NCBI RefSeq assembly: GCF_011058215.1
Contig: NZ_JAALFG010000002.1
Location: forward strand, 992,001-1,056,000
DNA from: Devosia aurantiaca
GTDB lineage: Bacteria; Pseudomonadota; Alphaproteobacteria; Rhizobiales; Devosiaceae
Length of the DNA: 64,000 nt
Reading direction: 5' to 3'
The notes under the pieces were generated by a model. That model searched no databases. It saw only the letters and a list, made by a program, of their open reading frames with translations, and was not told the origin of the DNA. The translations under genes were made by a program, and so were the position numbers. Shown here in pieces: positions 47,046 to 56,690 of the stretch (the first letter of the stretch is position 1; each line of letters starts with the position of its first letter).

Positions 47046-48170
47046 TCCGCCCCCTGCGCCTCCTCGCAGTTTTGGCCGCCCTCGCCCCCTTGCCAACCCT
47101 GGCGCAGGACACGCCTGCCGAACAGATCAGCGCAGAAGTGCTCGGACCGCGCGCGCCCGTAGATTATGCCTTCGGCGCCTTCCAGCGCGGCTATTACCTC
47201 ACCGCCTTCGAACTGGCACTGCCCCGCGCTGAACAGAACGATGCGGCAGCGCAAACGCTGATCGCCGAAATCTACGCCAAGGGGCTGGGCGTTCCTGAAA
47301 ACCACGAGCGCGCCGCCGGCTGGTACCAACTGGCCTCGCGCAACGGCGACCGCCTCGCGACCTTTGAACTCGGCATGCTCTACCAGGCCGGCCTCGGCGT
47401 CCCCAAAAGCCGCGAACGCTCCGCCGAGCTCTTCAAGGCCGCATCCGACGCCGGCTACGTTCCCGCCAAATACAACATGGCGCTGCTCCACGTCGAAGGC
47501 ATCTATGCCGAGCCCAGCCTCGTCACGGCCGCCACCCTGATGCGGGAAGCCGCAGACGCCGAGCTTCCCGAAGCGCAATACGACTACGGCTCGATGCTGC
47601 TTGAAGGCGCCGGCGTTGCCCCCAACAATGCGGAAGGCGCCCGCTATATCGAACTTGCCGCCCGCCAGGGCCTAACCGACGCGCAGGTCGATTTCGCGAC
47701 CCTGCTCTATCTCGGCCAGGGCGTTGAGCGGAACGTCGAGGACGCCGCCCTCTGGTACGGCCGCGCCGCCGAAAGCGGCAGCGCCGTGGCGCAAAACCGC
47801 TATGCCAAGCTCCTCGCCGTCGGCGAAGGCATCGAGGCGAACCTTGAAGATGCTGCCATGTGGCGCGCCCTTGCCCGCCGACAGGGTCTCGTCGATCCGG
47901 ACCTCGATCGCCTCCTGGTCTCCATCCCCCGAGACGCTGGCGCGTGCCGAAGAGCGTGCGCGCTTCTGGCCATCGACGCCCCTCAACATCGAAACCGTTG
48001 CCACGGTGCCAAGCGTCGCGCCGGTCGAGGGACCAGTTCTGCCCGCCCCGGTCGATCCCGAAAATGCGCCAAGCCAGGTGGTCGACCCCGCCGAGGGGAC
48101 CGCTGCCGAAACGGCGCCTGCCGCACCCGCAGAGCTTCCGCCAGAGGAACCCGCAGTCCAAGACCCTTGA
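47042..48170 (+). CDS. Exported Sel1-repeat protein (one frameshift)
   Basis: About 375 residues after removing one C from the run 47926-47930; the tail then reads PETLARAEERARFWPSTPLN and a Pro/Ala/Glu-rich end. Sec signal LRLLAVLAALAPLPTLAQD, then at least six Sel1/TPR-like repeats (AAAQTLIAEIYAKGLGVPEN, ATFELGMLYQAGLGVPKSRE, AKYNMALLHVEGIYAEPSLV). Likely periplasmic scaffold for protein interactions. Here the error looks like an insertion, not the usual deletion. Coupled to the ThiE-like gene by an ATGA overlap. Confidence 0.8.
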
Positions 48171-48295
48171 ACCGCAACCGCATCTGGGGCAATAAGCCCG
48201 CCACACATCAATCCAGCGGCGGAGCCAGGCTCCATGCAAGCGGGCAGCGGAACACGCCGCGCTCGTTGGGCCGCATGAGCTAGCGAGCACTCATC

Positions 48296-49090
48296 ATGGC
48301 ACGGTCAGCCCTTCTTAACGTCATGGTCAATGCCGCCATCAAGGCCGGCCGCTCCCTGTCCAAGGACTTCAACGAAGTCGAAAATCTTCAGGTCTCGCGA
48401 AAGGGTCCGGCCGATTTCGTGTCCAAGGCCGACCTTCGCGCCGAGCAGATCGTTTTCGACGAGCTGCGCAAGGCCCGCCCCACCTTCGCCTTCCTCATGG
48501 AAGAAGGCGGCGAGGTCTCCGGCACCGATGGCCAGCATACCTGGATCATCGACCCACTCGATGGCACCACCAATTTCCTCCACGGCATTCCGCTCTTTGC
48601 CGTCGCGATTGCCCTGCAGCGCGGCGAAGACATTGTGGCTTCGGTCGTCTTCAACCCGATCATGGACGAACTCTTTACCGCCGAAAAAGGCGGTGGCGCC
48701 TGGCTGGCCGACCGCAAGCGCCTGCGCGTTGCCGACCGCCGCCACCTCTCCGACGCCGTGATCTGCACCGGCATCAAGACTCAAGGCACCGCCAACGATA
48801 CGCTGCAGCTGCGCCAGCTTGCCGAGATCAACCCCGCCGTCGCCGGCATTCGCCGCTCGGGCTCGATCTGCCTCGACATGGCCTGGCTCGCCGCCGGCCG
48901 TTTCGACGGCGTCTGGGAAGCTGGCCTCAAGCCCTGGGACGTGGCGCCCGGCCAGCTTCTCGTCAAGGAAGCCGGCGGCGTCGTCACCGACTTCGCCGGC
49001 GCGCAGGGCTCGGTGTGGAACGGCCAGATTGTTGCCGGCAACGAAACCCTTCAAAGCCAGTTGCTCAAGGCTCTGCGGCCCATCCAATAA
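48296..49090 (+). CDS. Inositol monophosphatase family protein
   Basis: 264 residues. Mg-dependent, Li-sensitive phosphatase fold: FVSKADLRAEQ, EEGGEVSG, the metal motif WIIDPLDGTTNFLHGIPLFAV and WEAGLKPWDVAPGQLLVKEAGG. May act on inositol-1-phosphate or other sugar phosphates, and some relatives (SuhB) have roles in transcription. Not broken. Lies 125 bases after the Sel1 gene. Confidence 0.93.
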   Translation: MARSALLNVMVNAAIKAGRSLSKDFNEVENLQVSRKGPADFVSKADLRAEQIVFDELRKARPTFAFLMEEGGEVSGTDGQHTWIIDPLDGTTNFLHGIPLFAVAIALQRGEDIVASVVFNPIMDELFTAEKGGGAWLADRKRLRVADRRHLSDAVICTGIKTQGTANDTLQLRQLAEINPAVAGIRRSGSICLDMAWLAAGRFDGVWEAGLKPWDVAPGQLLVKEAGGVVTDFAGAQGSVWNGQIVAGNETLQSQLLKALRPIQ

Positions 49091-49110
49091 ACACGACCTC
49101 CGGCTCCATC

Positions 49111-49181
49111 CCCTCCCTCCCCTTGATGGGGAGGGTAGCGAAGCTTAGCCGAGAGGCCTAGCGAAGCTGGGCGGGGTGGGG
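49111..49181. repeat. Intergenic GC-rich palindromic repeat (copy B)
   Basis: CCCTCCCCTTGATGGGGAGGG followed by TAGCGAAGCTTAGCCGAG, AGGCCTAGCGAAGCTGGGCGGGG. Same organisation as the element at 62087-62152. Confidence 0.75.
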
Positions 49182-49299
49182 CCCGACGTCTCAACAGCCG
49201 TGACATCTGCCTACGTTAACCTTTTCCATTGTCACGCCAATCGCCCGCCTCTACTCTTCGCCCCATGATTTGCCGCACCAAGGGCGACACGCAAAGACG

Positions 49300-50285
49300 A
49301 TGACGCAAGGCTACGATCCCTACCATCTCGCGACCCCGTCCGTTTACCTGGTCAAGATCATCATCTTCCTGGTGCTGGTGGGGCTCGTCGCCGCCATCTT
49401 GTTCACCAATATCGTCACCTTCTTCTGGGCCAACCCGTTCATCAACTCGATGATCTTCTTTGCCCTGGCCATCGGCATCTTCCTCAGCTTCCGCCAGCTC
49501 TACCGGTTGTTTCCCGAAGTCAAATGGGTGAACTCGCTACAGGACGGCAACGTCTCCAACGTTCGCCCCCCGTCCTACTTGCCCCTGTCGCCGGCCTCCT
49601 GCGCGAACGCATCGGCGAAGCGGTTATCACGCCTTCGTCCATGCGCTCTATCCTCGATTCCGTGGGCAATCGCCTCGATGAAGCAAAGGACACGTCGCGT
49701 TACCTCACCGGCCTTCTGGTGTTCTTGGGCCTCATGGGCACGTTTTACGGCCTTCTCGAAACCGTCAGCAGCGTTGCCGGCGTCATCAACGCGCTCGATG
49801 TGTCTGCCGGTGACACGGCTTCGCAGTTTTCCAGCCTGCGTGAAGGCCTTGCCGCGCCGTTGGCCGGCATGGGCACCGCCTTTTCGTCCTCGCTCTTCGG
49901 TCTTGCCGGCTCGCTGATTCTGGGCTTCCTCGATCTCCAGACCAGCCAGGCGCAGAACGCCTTTTATACTGATCTCGAAGACTGGATGACCTCGATGACC
50001 GAGCTCGATCATCCGGTCAGCGCCATGCAGGCCAATGCCGGCGGGCCAGACATGACGGCTGCCATCGAAAAGCTCGGCGCCAATATGCAAAACCAAAACT
50101 CGAGCCAGAACGCCATTCGCGCCATGGCCGAGCTGGCCCGTGGCATCGACGGCCTGGTCAAGCATATCCGCACCGAGCAGGACGACCTGCGCGCCCATAT
50201 CAACGAGCAGGGCGAAACCAATCGCAAGCTGCGCGACCTGATCCAGGCCATGCTTAACGAAGCCGATAACGAGCGGCGGAACTGA
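49300..50285 (+). CDS. MotA/ExbB-like membrane protein (one frameshift)
   Basis: 328 residues when one C is added to the run 49566-49571 (NVRPPVLLAPVAGLLRERIG). Two N-terminal helices (LVKIIIFLVLVGLVAAILF and FINSMIFFALAIGIFLSF) and the family pair GLLVFLGLMGTFYGLLETVS and LAAPLAGMGTAFSSSLFGLAGSLIL, which form the proton-channel pattern of MotA/TolQ/ExbB. Annotated in relatives as a flagellar motor protein, but no flagellar genes are near, and the partner is an OmpA-domain protein, so it is more likely an unassigned stator system. The C-terminus is a coiled coil. Confidence 0.82.
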
Positions 50286-50288
50286 CCT

Positions 50289-51314
50289 ATGCCGGGCGCC
50301 CGCTCCCGCCGCAGGCAAGAGGCCAATTACTGGCCCGGCTTCGTCGACGCCCTGTCGAGCCTTTTGCTCGTCATCATCTTCATGCTGTCGCTGTTCATGC
50401 TTACCCAGTTTTTCCTGGGTCAGGAGCTGCAAGGCCGCGATACTGCCCTTTCCCGCCTCAACTCACAGATCGCCGAGCTGACCGACCTGCTGCAGCTCGA
50501 ACGCGCAAATTCCGATGACCTCACCTCCCAGTTGGCCTCGCTGACGGCGACGCTTGCGGGCGCTGAAGCTGAGAACGATGATCTTGCCGGCCAGCTTGCC
50601 GGCATCGGGGCGGGTCTCGGCGATCGGGATGCCACGATCTCGGGGCTCGAGTCGCAACTCCTCGCCGCCGAAAGCCTCTCCGACGAAGCCAATGCCCAGG
50701 TCGCGTTGCTCAATCAGCAGCTCGCTGCCCTTCGCACGCAGATCAGCGCCCTTGAATCCGCCCTCGAAGCCTCGGAATCTCGGGACAGCGAGTCGCGCAC
50801 GCAGATCGCCGACCTCGGCCGCCGCCTCAACCTCGCCTTGGCGCAGCGTGTGCAGGACCTGTCGCGTTACCGCTCCGACTTCTTCGGCCGCTTGCGGCAG
50901 ATCCTCGAAAACCGCGCCGACGTCCGCGTCGTCGGCGATCGCTTCGTGTTCCAGTCCGAAGTTCTGTTCAACCCCGGTCAGGCTGAAATCACCCAGGAGG
51001 GCCTGCCGGGGCTCGATGCGCTTGCCGATGCAATCCTCCAGTTGGAGAAAGAAATCCCGGACGACATCAACTGGGTGCTGCGCATCGATGGCCATACCGA
51101 TGTCCGCCCGATCAGCAATGCCCGCTTCCCCTCGAACTGGGAATTGTCAGCCGCACGCGCCATCTCCGTGGCCCAATATCTCGTCAGCCGCGGCGTTGCA
51201 CCGGCCCGTCTCGTTGCGGCAGGGTTTGGCGAATTCGCACCACTCGATCCGGCCAACACGGAAGAAGCCTACCGCCGCAATCGCCGCATCGAGTTCAAGC
51301 TAACCGAGGGTTGA
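50289..51314 (+). CDS. OmpA/MotB-like peptidoglycan-binding protein
   Basis: 341 residues. One membrane anchor (WPGFVDALSSLLLVIIFMLSL), then a long coiled coil (~60-190, LSRLNSQIAELTDLLQLER) and a C-terminal OmpA peptidoglycan-binding domain (EVLFNPGQAEITQEGLPGLD, LRIDGHTDVRPISN, NWELSAARAISVAQYLVSRG, NRRIEFKL). Starts three bases after the MotA-like gene. The pair resembles a stator: channel plus wall-anchored partner. Confidence 0.88.
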   Translation: MPGARSRRRQEANYWPGFVDALSSLLLVIIFMLSLFMLTQFFLGQELQGRDTALSRLNSQIAELTDLLQLERANSDDLTSQLASLTATLAGAEAENDDLAGQLAGIGAGLGDRDATISGLESQLLAAESLSDEANAQVALLNQQLAALRTQISALESALEASESRDSESRTQIADLGRRLNLALAQRVQDLSRYRSDFFGRLRQILENRADVRVVGDRFVFQSEVLFNPGQAEITQEGLPGLDALADAILQLEKEIPDDINWVLRIDGHTDVRPISNARFPSNWELSAARAISVAQYLVSRGVAPARLVAAGFGEFAPLDPANTEEAYRRNRRIEFKLTEG

Positions 51315-51531
51315 CCCGGCTCACTTAACCTTAACGTGATCGCTCCTGCTTACTGTGGCCGAAACGTTACGTCACAGAAAAGCCCGGATTTCGGCCACAC
51401 CCGCGCCCCAATAAGGCAAGATTAACCATCCTGGCAAACCGGGCCTTAAGATTAAGCGCGGTAAATGCTGCGCTTAAGATTGTTGCCTTTATGGAGCCGC
51501 ACGTGGTCCTCCCCGCCCCCTCAATACCGTT

Positions 51532-51999
51532 TTGCGCGCTGTCGCGATGATGTTCTTTGTCGTGTTTGTTGCTGCTTGTTCGCGCAGCGCATCCACCGAT
51601 CAGGTCGGCATGACCGGCGTCGGCAATACCGGCGCCGGCACTCCCGGCAGCCAGCAGGAATTTATCGTCTCGGTCGGTGACCGCGTCTTCTTCACCACCG
51701 ATTCGAGCTCGCTCACCACCGAAGCCATGGCCACTCTCGACAAGCAGGCTCAGTGGTTGAACCAGTACGGTAACTACCGCATCATGATCGAAGGCCATGC
51801 CGACGAACGCGGTACCCGCGAATACAACATTGCCCTTGGCGCCCGCCGTGCTTCGGTCGTCGTCAACTACCTGACCTCGCGCGGCGTCAATGCTCAGCGT
51901 ATCACCAGCCAGTCCTTCGGCAAGGAACGTCCGGTTGCCATCTGCAACGACATTTCCTGCTGGAGCCAGAACCGCCGCGCTGTGACCGTCGTCCAGTAA
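51532..51999 (+). CDS. pal: Pal, peptidoglycan-associated lipoprotein
   Basis: 155 residues from a TTG at 51532, chosen because it adds a basic residue before the hydrophobic stretch AMMFFVVFVAAC, which ends in the lipobox VAAC; starting at the ATG 51547 would leave no positive charge. After the lipobox comes a short linker and the OmpA domain: DRVFFTTDSSSLTTEAMATL, IMIEGHADERGTREYNIALG, ARRASVVVNYLTSRGV, SFGKERPV. Anchors the outer membrane to the wall in the Tol-Pal system. Unlike typical relatives it is 24 kb from tolB and on the other strand. Confidence 0.92.
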   Translation: MRAVAMMFFVVFVAACSRSASTDQVGMTGVGNTGAGTPGSQQEFIVSVGDRVFFTTDSSSLTTEAMATLDKQAQWLNQYGNYRIMIEGHADERGTREYNIALGARRASVVVNYLTSRGVNAQRITSQSFGKERPVAICNDISCWSQNRRAVTVVQ

Positions 52000-52023
52000 G
52001 CGTCCCTCAGCTTCGCTGGAACC

Positions 52024-52064
52024 AAGCGCCCGGAGCCACAAAATGGCCCGGGCGCTTTCTTTTT
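52024..52064 (+). terminator. Intrinsic terminator after pal
   Basis: Perfect 10-bp stem AAGCGCCCGG / CCGGGCGCTT, extended by an inner GCCA/TGGC pair, followed by TCTTTTT. Lies between pal and cpoB. Confidence 0.85.
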
Positions 52065-52134
52065 GACTTGATTGCTCTTTATCGCCGAACGCCGAACACC
52101 CATCTGCTGATGATCAGCAACTCCGGAGGCCGGC

Positions 52135-53070
52135 TTGATCGCAAATCCTCTCGCAAGAAAGGGCCGCGCCGCCTTGTGCGCGCTGGCCATGGCCTTTGGC
52201 GTCGGTGCCCAGGCAACACTCGCCCAGACCTCCCTGCCCCCAGGCGAACTTGGTGGCCTGACCTTCACCAACAGTGACCGCATTCTTGTTGCCCAGGCCG
52301 ACAGCGCCCAGTTGATGGTGCGCGTGCAGCAGCTCGAAGAGCAGATCCGCTCCCTAAACGGGCAAATGGAAGGCCTGACCTTCCAGATGACCCAGATGCA
52401 GGAAATTCTCAATCGCCTGCAGGAGAGCAGCGCGGCTGCGCCTGCTGCCGTGCCGGCGACCCCAGCCACCGCCTACGATGCCGCTCCAGCGACGGAAATT
52501 CCGACGCAGGGCGTCCAACCTCTTCCCGGCGAAGCCGAGTTCGATCCAACCTTCGATGATGGCTCTGCTGAGTCTGGCGACCCGCTGGTCGGCACCAATG
52601 CCGCAGGCGGCGTTGATCTTGCCACCGGCCAACCGCTTGATCTCGCCTATGACCCCACCGCCAATGCCAGCGGCAATGCTGACGCCGATGCGCAGTTTCG
52701 CGCCGGCTATGAAGCTTTGGTCGCGGGCGACTACGCTTTTGCCGACGACCAGTTCGGCCAATTCATGGAACTTTACCCAGATAGCGCGCAGCTCGTCGAC
52801 GCCGCCAACTGGCGCGGCGAGGCGCTGATCGCCCAGTCCTCCTATGCCGAAGCCGCCGATGTTCTCGTCGAAGCCTATCAAAAAGCGCCGGACCATCCGC
52901 GTGCACCCGATATCCTGATGAAGCTTGGCATCTCGCTGGCCGGCGTGGGTGAGCGGGAAACCGCATGCCGCACTTTCTCCGAAGTCGGCACCCGCTACCC
53001 CGATATCATCCCCGCCTTCCAAGCCCGCCTCGCCGAGGAAAAGGCCAAGGCCGAATGCCCGCCAGCCTAA
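52135..53070 (+). CDS. cpoB: CpoB/YbgF, Tol-Pal-associated periplasmic protein
   Basis: 311 residues from a TTG at 52135. Signal peptide ALCALAMAFGVGAQATLAQ, N-terminal trimerising coiled coil (QLMVRVQQLEEQIRSLNGQM, FQMTQMQEILNRLQES), a low-complexity linker and a C-terminal TPR domain (FRAGYEALVAGDYAFADDQF, WRGEALIAQSSYAEAADVLV, ILMKLGISLAGVGERETACR). Coordinates wall synthesis with outer-membrane constriction. Its end overlaps tilS by 16 bases. Confidence 0.9.
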   Translation: MIANPLARKGRAALCALAMAFGVGAQATLAQTSLPPGELGGLTFTNSDRILVAQADSAQLMVRVQQLEEQIRSLNGQMEGLTFQMTQMQEILNRLQESSAAAPAAVPATPATAYDAAPATEIPTQGVQPLPGEAEFDPTFDDGSAESGDPLVGTNAAGGVDLATGQPLDLAYDPTANASGNADADAQFRAGYEALVAGDYAFADDQFGQFMELYPDSAQLVDAANWRGEALIAQSSYAEAADVLVEAYQKAPDHPRAPDILMKLGISLAGVGERETACRTFSEVGTRYPDIIPAFQARLAEEKAKAECPPA

Positions 53071-54329
53071 CGCCCGACCTAGGGGACCGTGATGTGCTGG
53101 CGCGCCTCTTCGCGCCAGCCGCAAACCAGCCGGCCATCGGCCTTGCTGTCTCTGGCGGCGCCGATAGCCTAGCGCTGATGCTCCTTGCCCATGGCTGGGC
53201 ATCCAGCCTCGACCGTCCACCCAAGCTTTTCGTTTATAGCCTCGACCATGGCTTCCGCCCCGAAGCGCGCGACGAAGTTGCCATGGTCCTCGACATTGCA
53301 GCGTCACTCGGCATCCCCGCCCGTGGCTTGGCATGGGTCGGCGAAAAGCCGCAGACCGGCTTCCAGGAGGCTGCCCGCCAGGCGCGCTATCGCCTGATCG
53401 GCGACGCCATGGCTGCAGACGGCGCCACCCTGCTGCTGACCGCACATCATCGCGCCGACCAAGCCGAAACCGTGCTGATGCGTCTCGCTCATGGCAGCGG
53501 AATCGAGGGCCTCAAGGCGATGACGGCGCGCTCGACGGTAGAAGGCGTGCCCATGTTCCGCCCGCTGCTCGACGTCGAGCCCTCAGCCCTTGCGGCGATC
53601 GTCGACGCTGCGGGTCTCACCCCCGCCCGTGACCCCAGCAACGACGATCCCGCCTATGAACGTGTCCGTTGGCGTCAGCTGTTGCCGTCTCTTGCCGCAG
53701 AAGGTCTCGATAGCGCCGCCCTGGCCCGTTTCGCCACCCGCATGGCCGAAGCCGATGCCGCGCTGGCCCAGGTCACCGATCTCGCCTTCGCGCAGATGGT
53801 GACGCTAGACGGTTTCGGCGCTGCCTCCCTCCCCCGCGACACCTTTGCCGCGCTCAGCCCCGCCATCGGCCGACGCGTGTTCGGCCGCGTGCTCAACATC
53901 GTTGGCGGCCGACAAAAGCCCCGCGCTCTCGGTCAGGTGGAGCGCCTCTACGACCAGATCCTCGGCAACGATCTCCTTCGCGCCGCCACGCTGCTCGGCG
54001 CCGTAACCCGGCTCAAGGATGACCACATCGTCGTTTCACGCGAGCCCGGGCGCGCCCTCCCCTCCGACGCCGCCCTGCCCCCGGGCAGCCAGCTTGTCTG
54101 GGACCAGCGTTTCCTCATCACCAACACGTCGAACGAAATCGGCCTCACGGCTGCCGCCGCCGACCACCTGCCGCGTCACCGGCTTGAGGACGTGCTGGGC
54201 TTCAAGGTCACGTCGCCAGCCGAAGCCATCCGCACAGCGCCGCTGGTCCGTGACGCCGAAGGCGGCATGCTGGCGCTGGGCGGCTGGTCATTCGATGAAC
54301 GGGTTAAAGTCGAGCTTCTGATCGACTAG
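53055..54329 (+). CDS. tilS: tRNA(Ile)-lysidine synthetase
   Basis: 424 residues from ATG 53055 inside the cpoB end. N-type ATP pyrophosphatase with P-loop AVSGGADSLALMLLAHGW, VYSLDHGFRPEARDE and LTAHHRADQAETVLMRLAHG, plus the extended C-terminal region. Modifies C34 of the AUA-reading tRNA-Ile to lysidine, an essential step. In many relatives ftsH follows; here a convergent anti-sigma gene does, with overlapping stop codons. Confidence 0.92.
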   Translation: MPASLTPDLGDRDVLARLFAPAANQPAIGLAVSGGADSLALMLLAHGWASSLDRPPKLFVYSLDHGFRPEARDEVAMVLDIAASLGIPARGLAWVGEKPQTGFQEAARQARYRLIGDAMAADGATLLLTAHHRADQAETVLMRLAHGSGIEGLKAMTARSTVEGVPMFRPLLDVEPSALAAIVDAAGLTPARDPSNDDPAYERVRWRQLLPSLAAEGLDSAALARFATRMAEADAALAQVTDLAFAQMVTLDGFGAASLPRDTFAALSPAIGRRVFGRVLNIVGGRQKPRALGQVERLYDQILGNDLLRAATLLGAVTRLKDDHIVVSREPGRALPSDAALPPGSQLVWDQRFLITNTSNEIGLTAAAADHLPRHRLEDVLGFKVTSPAEAIRTAPLVRDAEGGMLALGGWSFDERVKVELLID

Positions 54330-55042
54330 ATCTGGTGCACTTCGCCGGACGCAACGATCGGGCCGGTGGGAACACCGGCAGGCGCGCCGCCCTTGGGCTC
54401 GAGCGTGATCGCCAGCACCGAACCTTCGCCCCAGCCTGAAAGCACGTTTTCGCTCAACGGAACCGAGGAGCGCTGGTTGACCGGAATGACACCCATCGAA
54501 ATGGGGTTGCCGCCACCCTGGATCGCCCAAAGCTCGAGATCCCGATCATCCACCGGTTCGCCCGAAAGCGCCGTCAACCGCACCGTGCCGGCGCCATCGT
54601 AAAGCGCCACGAACTGCACGTCGCTGCCCTCGGCCTGCAAGGCCGCAACCAGCTGCGTCGTCAGCGTCGAAACATCCTGGCGCGGCTCCAACACATTGAT
54701 GCCAACCGCCAGAATTGCAACCGCCAGCGCACCCGCAGCCAGCCCGCGCCAAAGCATCAAATTGTCGAACCACGAGGCCTTGCGCTCAGCGCCGAACAAC
54801 CGGCTCTCGATCCGCTCGATCACCCGCGACGGTGGCGCAGCTTCATCATAATCCGCATCAAACGACGAAAACCGCGCCGTCCAGAAATCGCGCTCCGCCA
54901 TCAGCCGCGGATCGGCTTCGATCAGACGCTCGGCGCGCCGGTGCGCTTCCGGCCCGAGCAGGCCCAGGACGTATTCGGCCACCATTGTGTGGCGCTCCTC
55001 GTCCCGGTCTATACCACGCTCGTCGCTCATGCCGTCAGACAC
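54326..55042 (-). CDS. Anti-sigma factor (RskA-like)
   Basis: 238 residues. Cytosolic N-domain (VAEYVLGLLGPEAHRRAERL) without the zinc-binding Cys of ZAS factors, one membrane helix at ~95-115 (MLWRGLAAGALAVAILAVGI), and a periplasmic RskA domain with LTALSGEPVDDRDLELWAIQ and AITLEPKGGAPAGVPTGPIV. Holds the ECF sigma factor encoded just upstream at the membrane until a signal releases it. Overlaps the sigma gene by 16 bases. Confidence 0.88.
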   Translation of the reverse strand: MSDGMSDERGIDRDEERHTMVAEYVLGLLGPEAHRRAERLIEADPRLMAERDFWTARFSSFDADYDEAAPPSRVIERIESRLFGAERKASWFDNLMLWRGLAAGALAVAILAVGINVLEPRQDVSTLTTQLVAALQAEGSDVQFVALYDGAGTVRLTALSGEPVDDRDLELWAIQGGGNPISMGVIPVNQRSSVPLSENVLSGWGEGSVLAITLEPKGGAPAGVPTGPIVASGEVHQI

Positions 55043-55578
55043 TCTCTCAGTTTGATTAGGCTGCGCCGCAGCCAGGTTCGCATCGTATTCAAGGGCACAG
55101 CATAGCGCTCTGCCAATTCCTCATAACTATAGCCGTCAAGGTAAGCACCCTTTACGGCCTCTGCCCGCTCCGGCTCCAGCTGAGCCATGCAGGCCTCGAT
55201 TCGCTGCCCATCCTCGCTGGCACCCACCAGCGTTTCCGGACTTGGCCCCTCGTCGGCGATTTCCATCGCCTCGTCGAGCTCCTGGCTGGCCGGCCGTCTT
55301 GCCCGCACGATATCGAGCGCATGATTGCGCGCCACCGCCACGAGCCAACTGATCGGACTGTAGTTGCCGGCAACGAACCGATCCGCGCGTTGCCAGATTT
55401 TGACATAGACTTCCTGAATCGCCTCTTCGGCTTCCGCTCTGTCCCTCAAAATACGGAGCACTACGCCGAAAAGTTTCGCGCTGGTGCGGTCATAGAGTGT
55501 GCGGAAAGCATTGCGATCGCGCAGCGAACAACGCGAGATAAGGTCAGCGATATCCGCGCTGGCGGATGACGTTGGCAT
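55027..55578 (-). CDS. ECF sigma factor (SigK-like)
   Basis: 183 residues from ATG 55578. Sigma region 2 (ALYDRTSAKLFGVVLRILRD-like, AEAEEAIQEVYVKIWQRAD, SWLVAVARNHALDIVRARR) and region 4 (AVKGAYLDGYSYEELAERYA, VPLNTMRTWLRRSLIKLREC) are intact. Paired with an RskA-like anti-sigma factor as in the SigK/RskA group. The upstream in-frame extension to 55668 lacks sigma homology. Confidence 0.93.
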   Translation of the reverse strand: MPTSSASADIADLISRCSLRDRNAFRTLYDRTSAKLFGVVLRILRDRAEAEEAIQEVYVKIWQRADRFVAGNYSPISWLVAVARNHALDIVRARRPASQELDEAMEIADEGPSPETLVGASEDGQRIEACMAQLEPERAEAVKGAYLDGYSYEELAERYAVPLNTMRTWLRRSLIKLRECLTA

Positions 55579-55732
55579 GTGGGATTGCCCTCCCGGATAT
55601 CGAGCATAACGCATCGGGCGCAAAAAGGGATCATCCCGCCTTGAAAATGTCGGCAAAGACGATTTCAACCACGCCCGAAATGTTTTAGATCGCTTTCACC
55701 CCCGCGGCCACCAACCGGAGCTCTCCCCGCCC

Positions 55733-56635
55733 ATGTCCAACGACGCCTCCGAGACTGACCGCTTCAGCCATGATGCCGGCATCCTGGCCCAGGCCCTGCC
55801 CTATATGCAGCGCTACGAGGGTAAGACCGTCGTGGTGAAATATGGTGGCCACGCCATGGGCGACCAGAAGCTCGGCCAGGCCTTTGCCCGCGACATCGCC
55901 CTGCTCAAGCAGTCCAAGGTCAATCCCATCGTCGTCCACGGCGGCGGCCCGCAGATTGCCTCGATGCTGAAGAATCTCGGCATCGAATCCAAGTTCGAAG
56001 GTGGCCTCCGCGTTACTGACCAGCGCACCATGGAAGTGGTGGAAATGGTCCTCGCCGGGTCGATCAACAAGGAAATCGTCGCCCTGATCAATGCCGAAGG
56101 CGAATGGGCCATCGGCCTTTGCGGCAAGGACGGCAACATGGTCTTCGCCAAAAAGGCCGAAAAGACCGTCCGCGACCCCGGCTCAAACATCGAGCGCGTG
56201 CTCGATCTCGGCTTTGTGGGCGAGCCCGTCGAAGTCGACCGCACCCTGCTCGACCTTCTGGCCCGCTCCGAAATGATCCCGGTCATCGCCCCGGTCGCTC
56301 CTGGCCGCGACGGCAATACCTATAACATCAATGCCGATACCTTTGCCGGCGCCATAGCCGGCTCGCTCGGCGCCAAGCGCCTCTTGTTCCTCACCGACGT
56401 ACCCGGCGTCCTTGATCGCGACGGCCAGCTCATCCCCGAGCTTTCGGTCCGCGAAGCCAAGTCCCTGATCGCCGATGGCACCATTTCGGGCGGCATGATC
56501 CCCAAGGTCGAGACCTGCCTCGAAGCCCTCGACAACGGCGTAGAAGGCGTCGTCATCCTCAACGGCAAGCAGCCGCATGTGGTGCTGGTCGAACTCTTCA
56601 CCGAATTTGGCGCCGGCACCCTCATCGTCCGCTAA
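55733..56635 (+). CDS. argB: Acetylglutamate kinase
   Basis: 300 residues. Second step of arginine synthesis. Amino-acid-kinase fold with [47 protein letters not shown], and [20 protein letters not shown]. Length suits the arginine-sensitive hexameric type, with the N-terminal helix present. Single gene with its own terminator. Unbroken. Confidence 0.96.
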   Translation: MSNDASETDRFSHDAGILAQALPYMQRYEGKTVVVKYGGHAMGDQKLGQAFARDIALLKQSKVNPIVVHGGGPQIASMLKNLGIESKFEGGLRVTDQRTMEVVEMVLAGSINKEIVALINAEGEWAIGLCGKDGNMVFAKKAEKTVRDPGSNIERVLDLGFVGEPVEVDRTLLDLLARSEMIPVIAPVAPGRDGNTYNINADTFAGAIAGSLGAKRLLFLTDVPGVLDRDGQLIPELSVREAKSLIADGTISGGMIPKVETCLEALDNGVEGVVILNGKQPHVVLVELFTEFGAGTLIVR

Positions 56636-56659
56636 CGGTGCCAACGACATTAATGAAAA

Positions 56660-56690
56660 GGGCCGCCCTCGGGGCGGCCCTTCGTGTTTT
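56660..56690. terminator. Terminator between argB and the convergent MFS gene
   Basis: 9-bp stem GGGCCGCCC / GGGCGGCCC with a 3-base loop, then TTCGTGTTTT on the plus strand. The last two bases touch the stop of the convergent MFS gene. Confidence 0.85.

Noticed and set aside
54326-54329. Frameshift or misassembly because ftsH does not follow tilS
   Set aside because: tilS and the anti-sigma gene both end cleanly with overlapping stops, so this is a genuine junction as far as the sequence shows.
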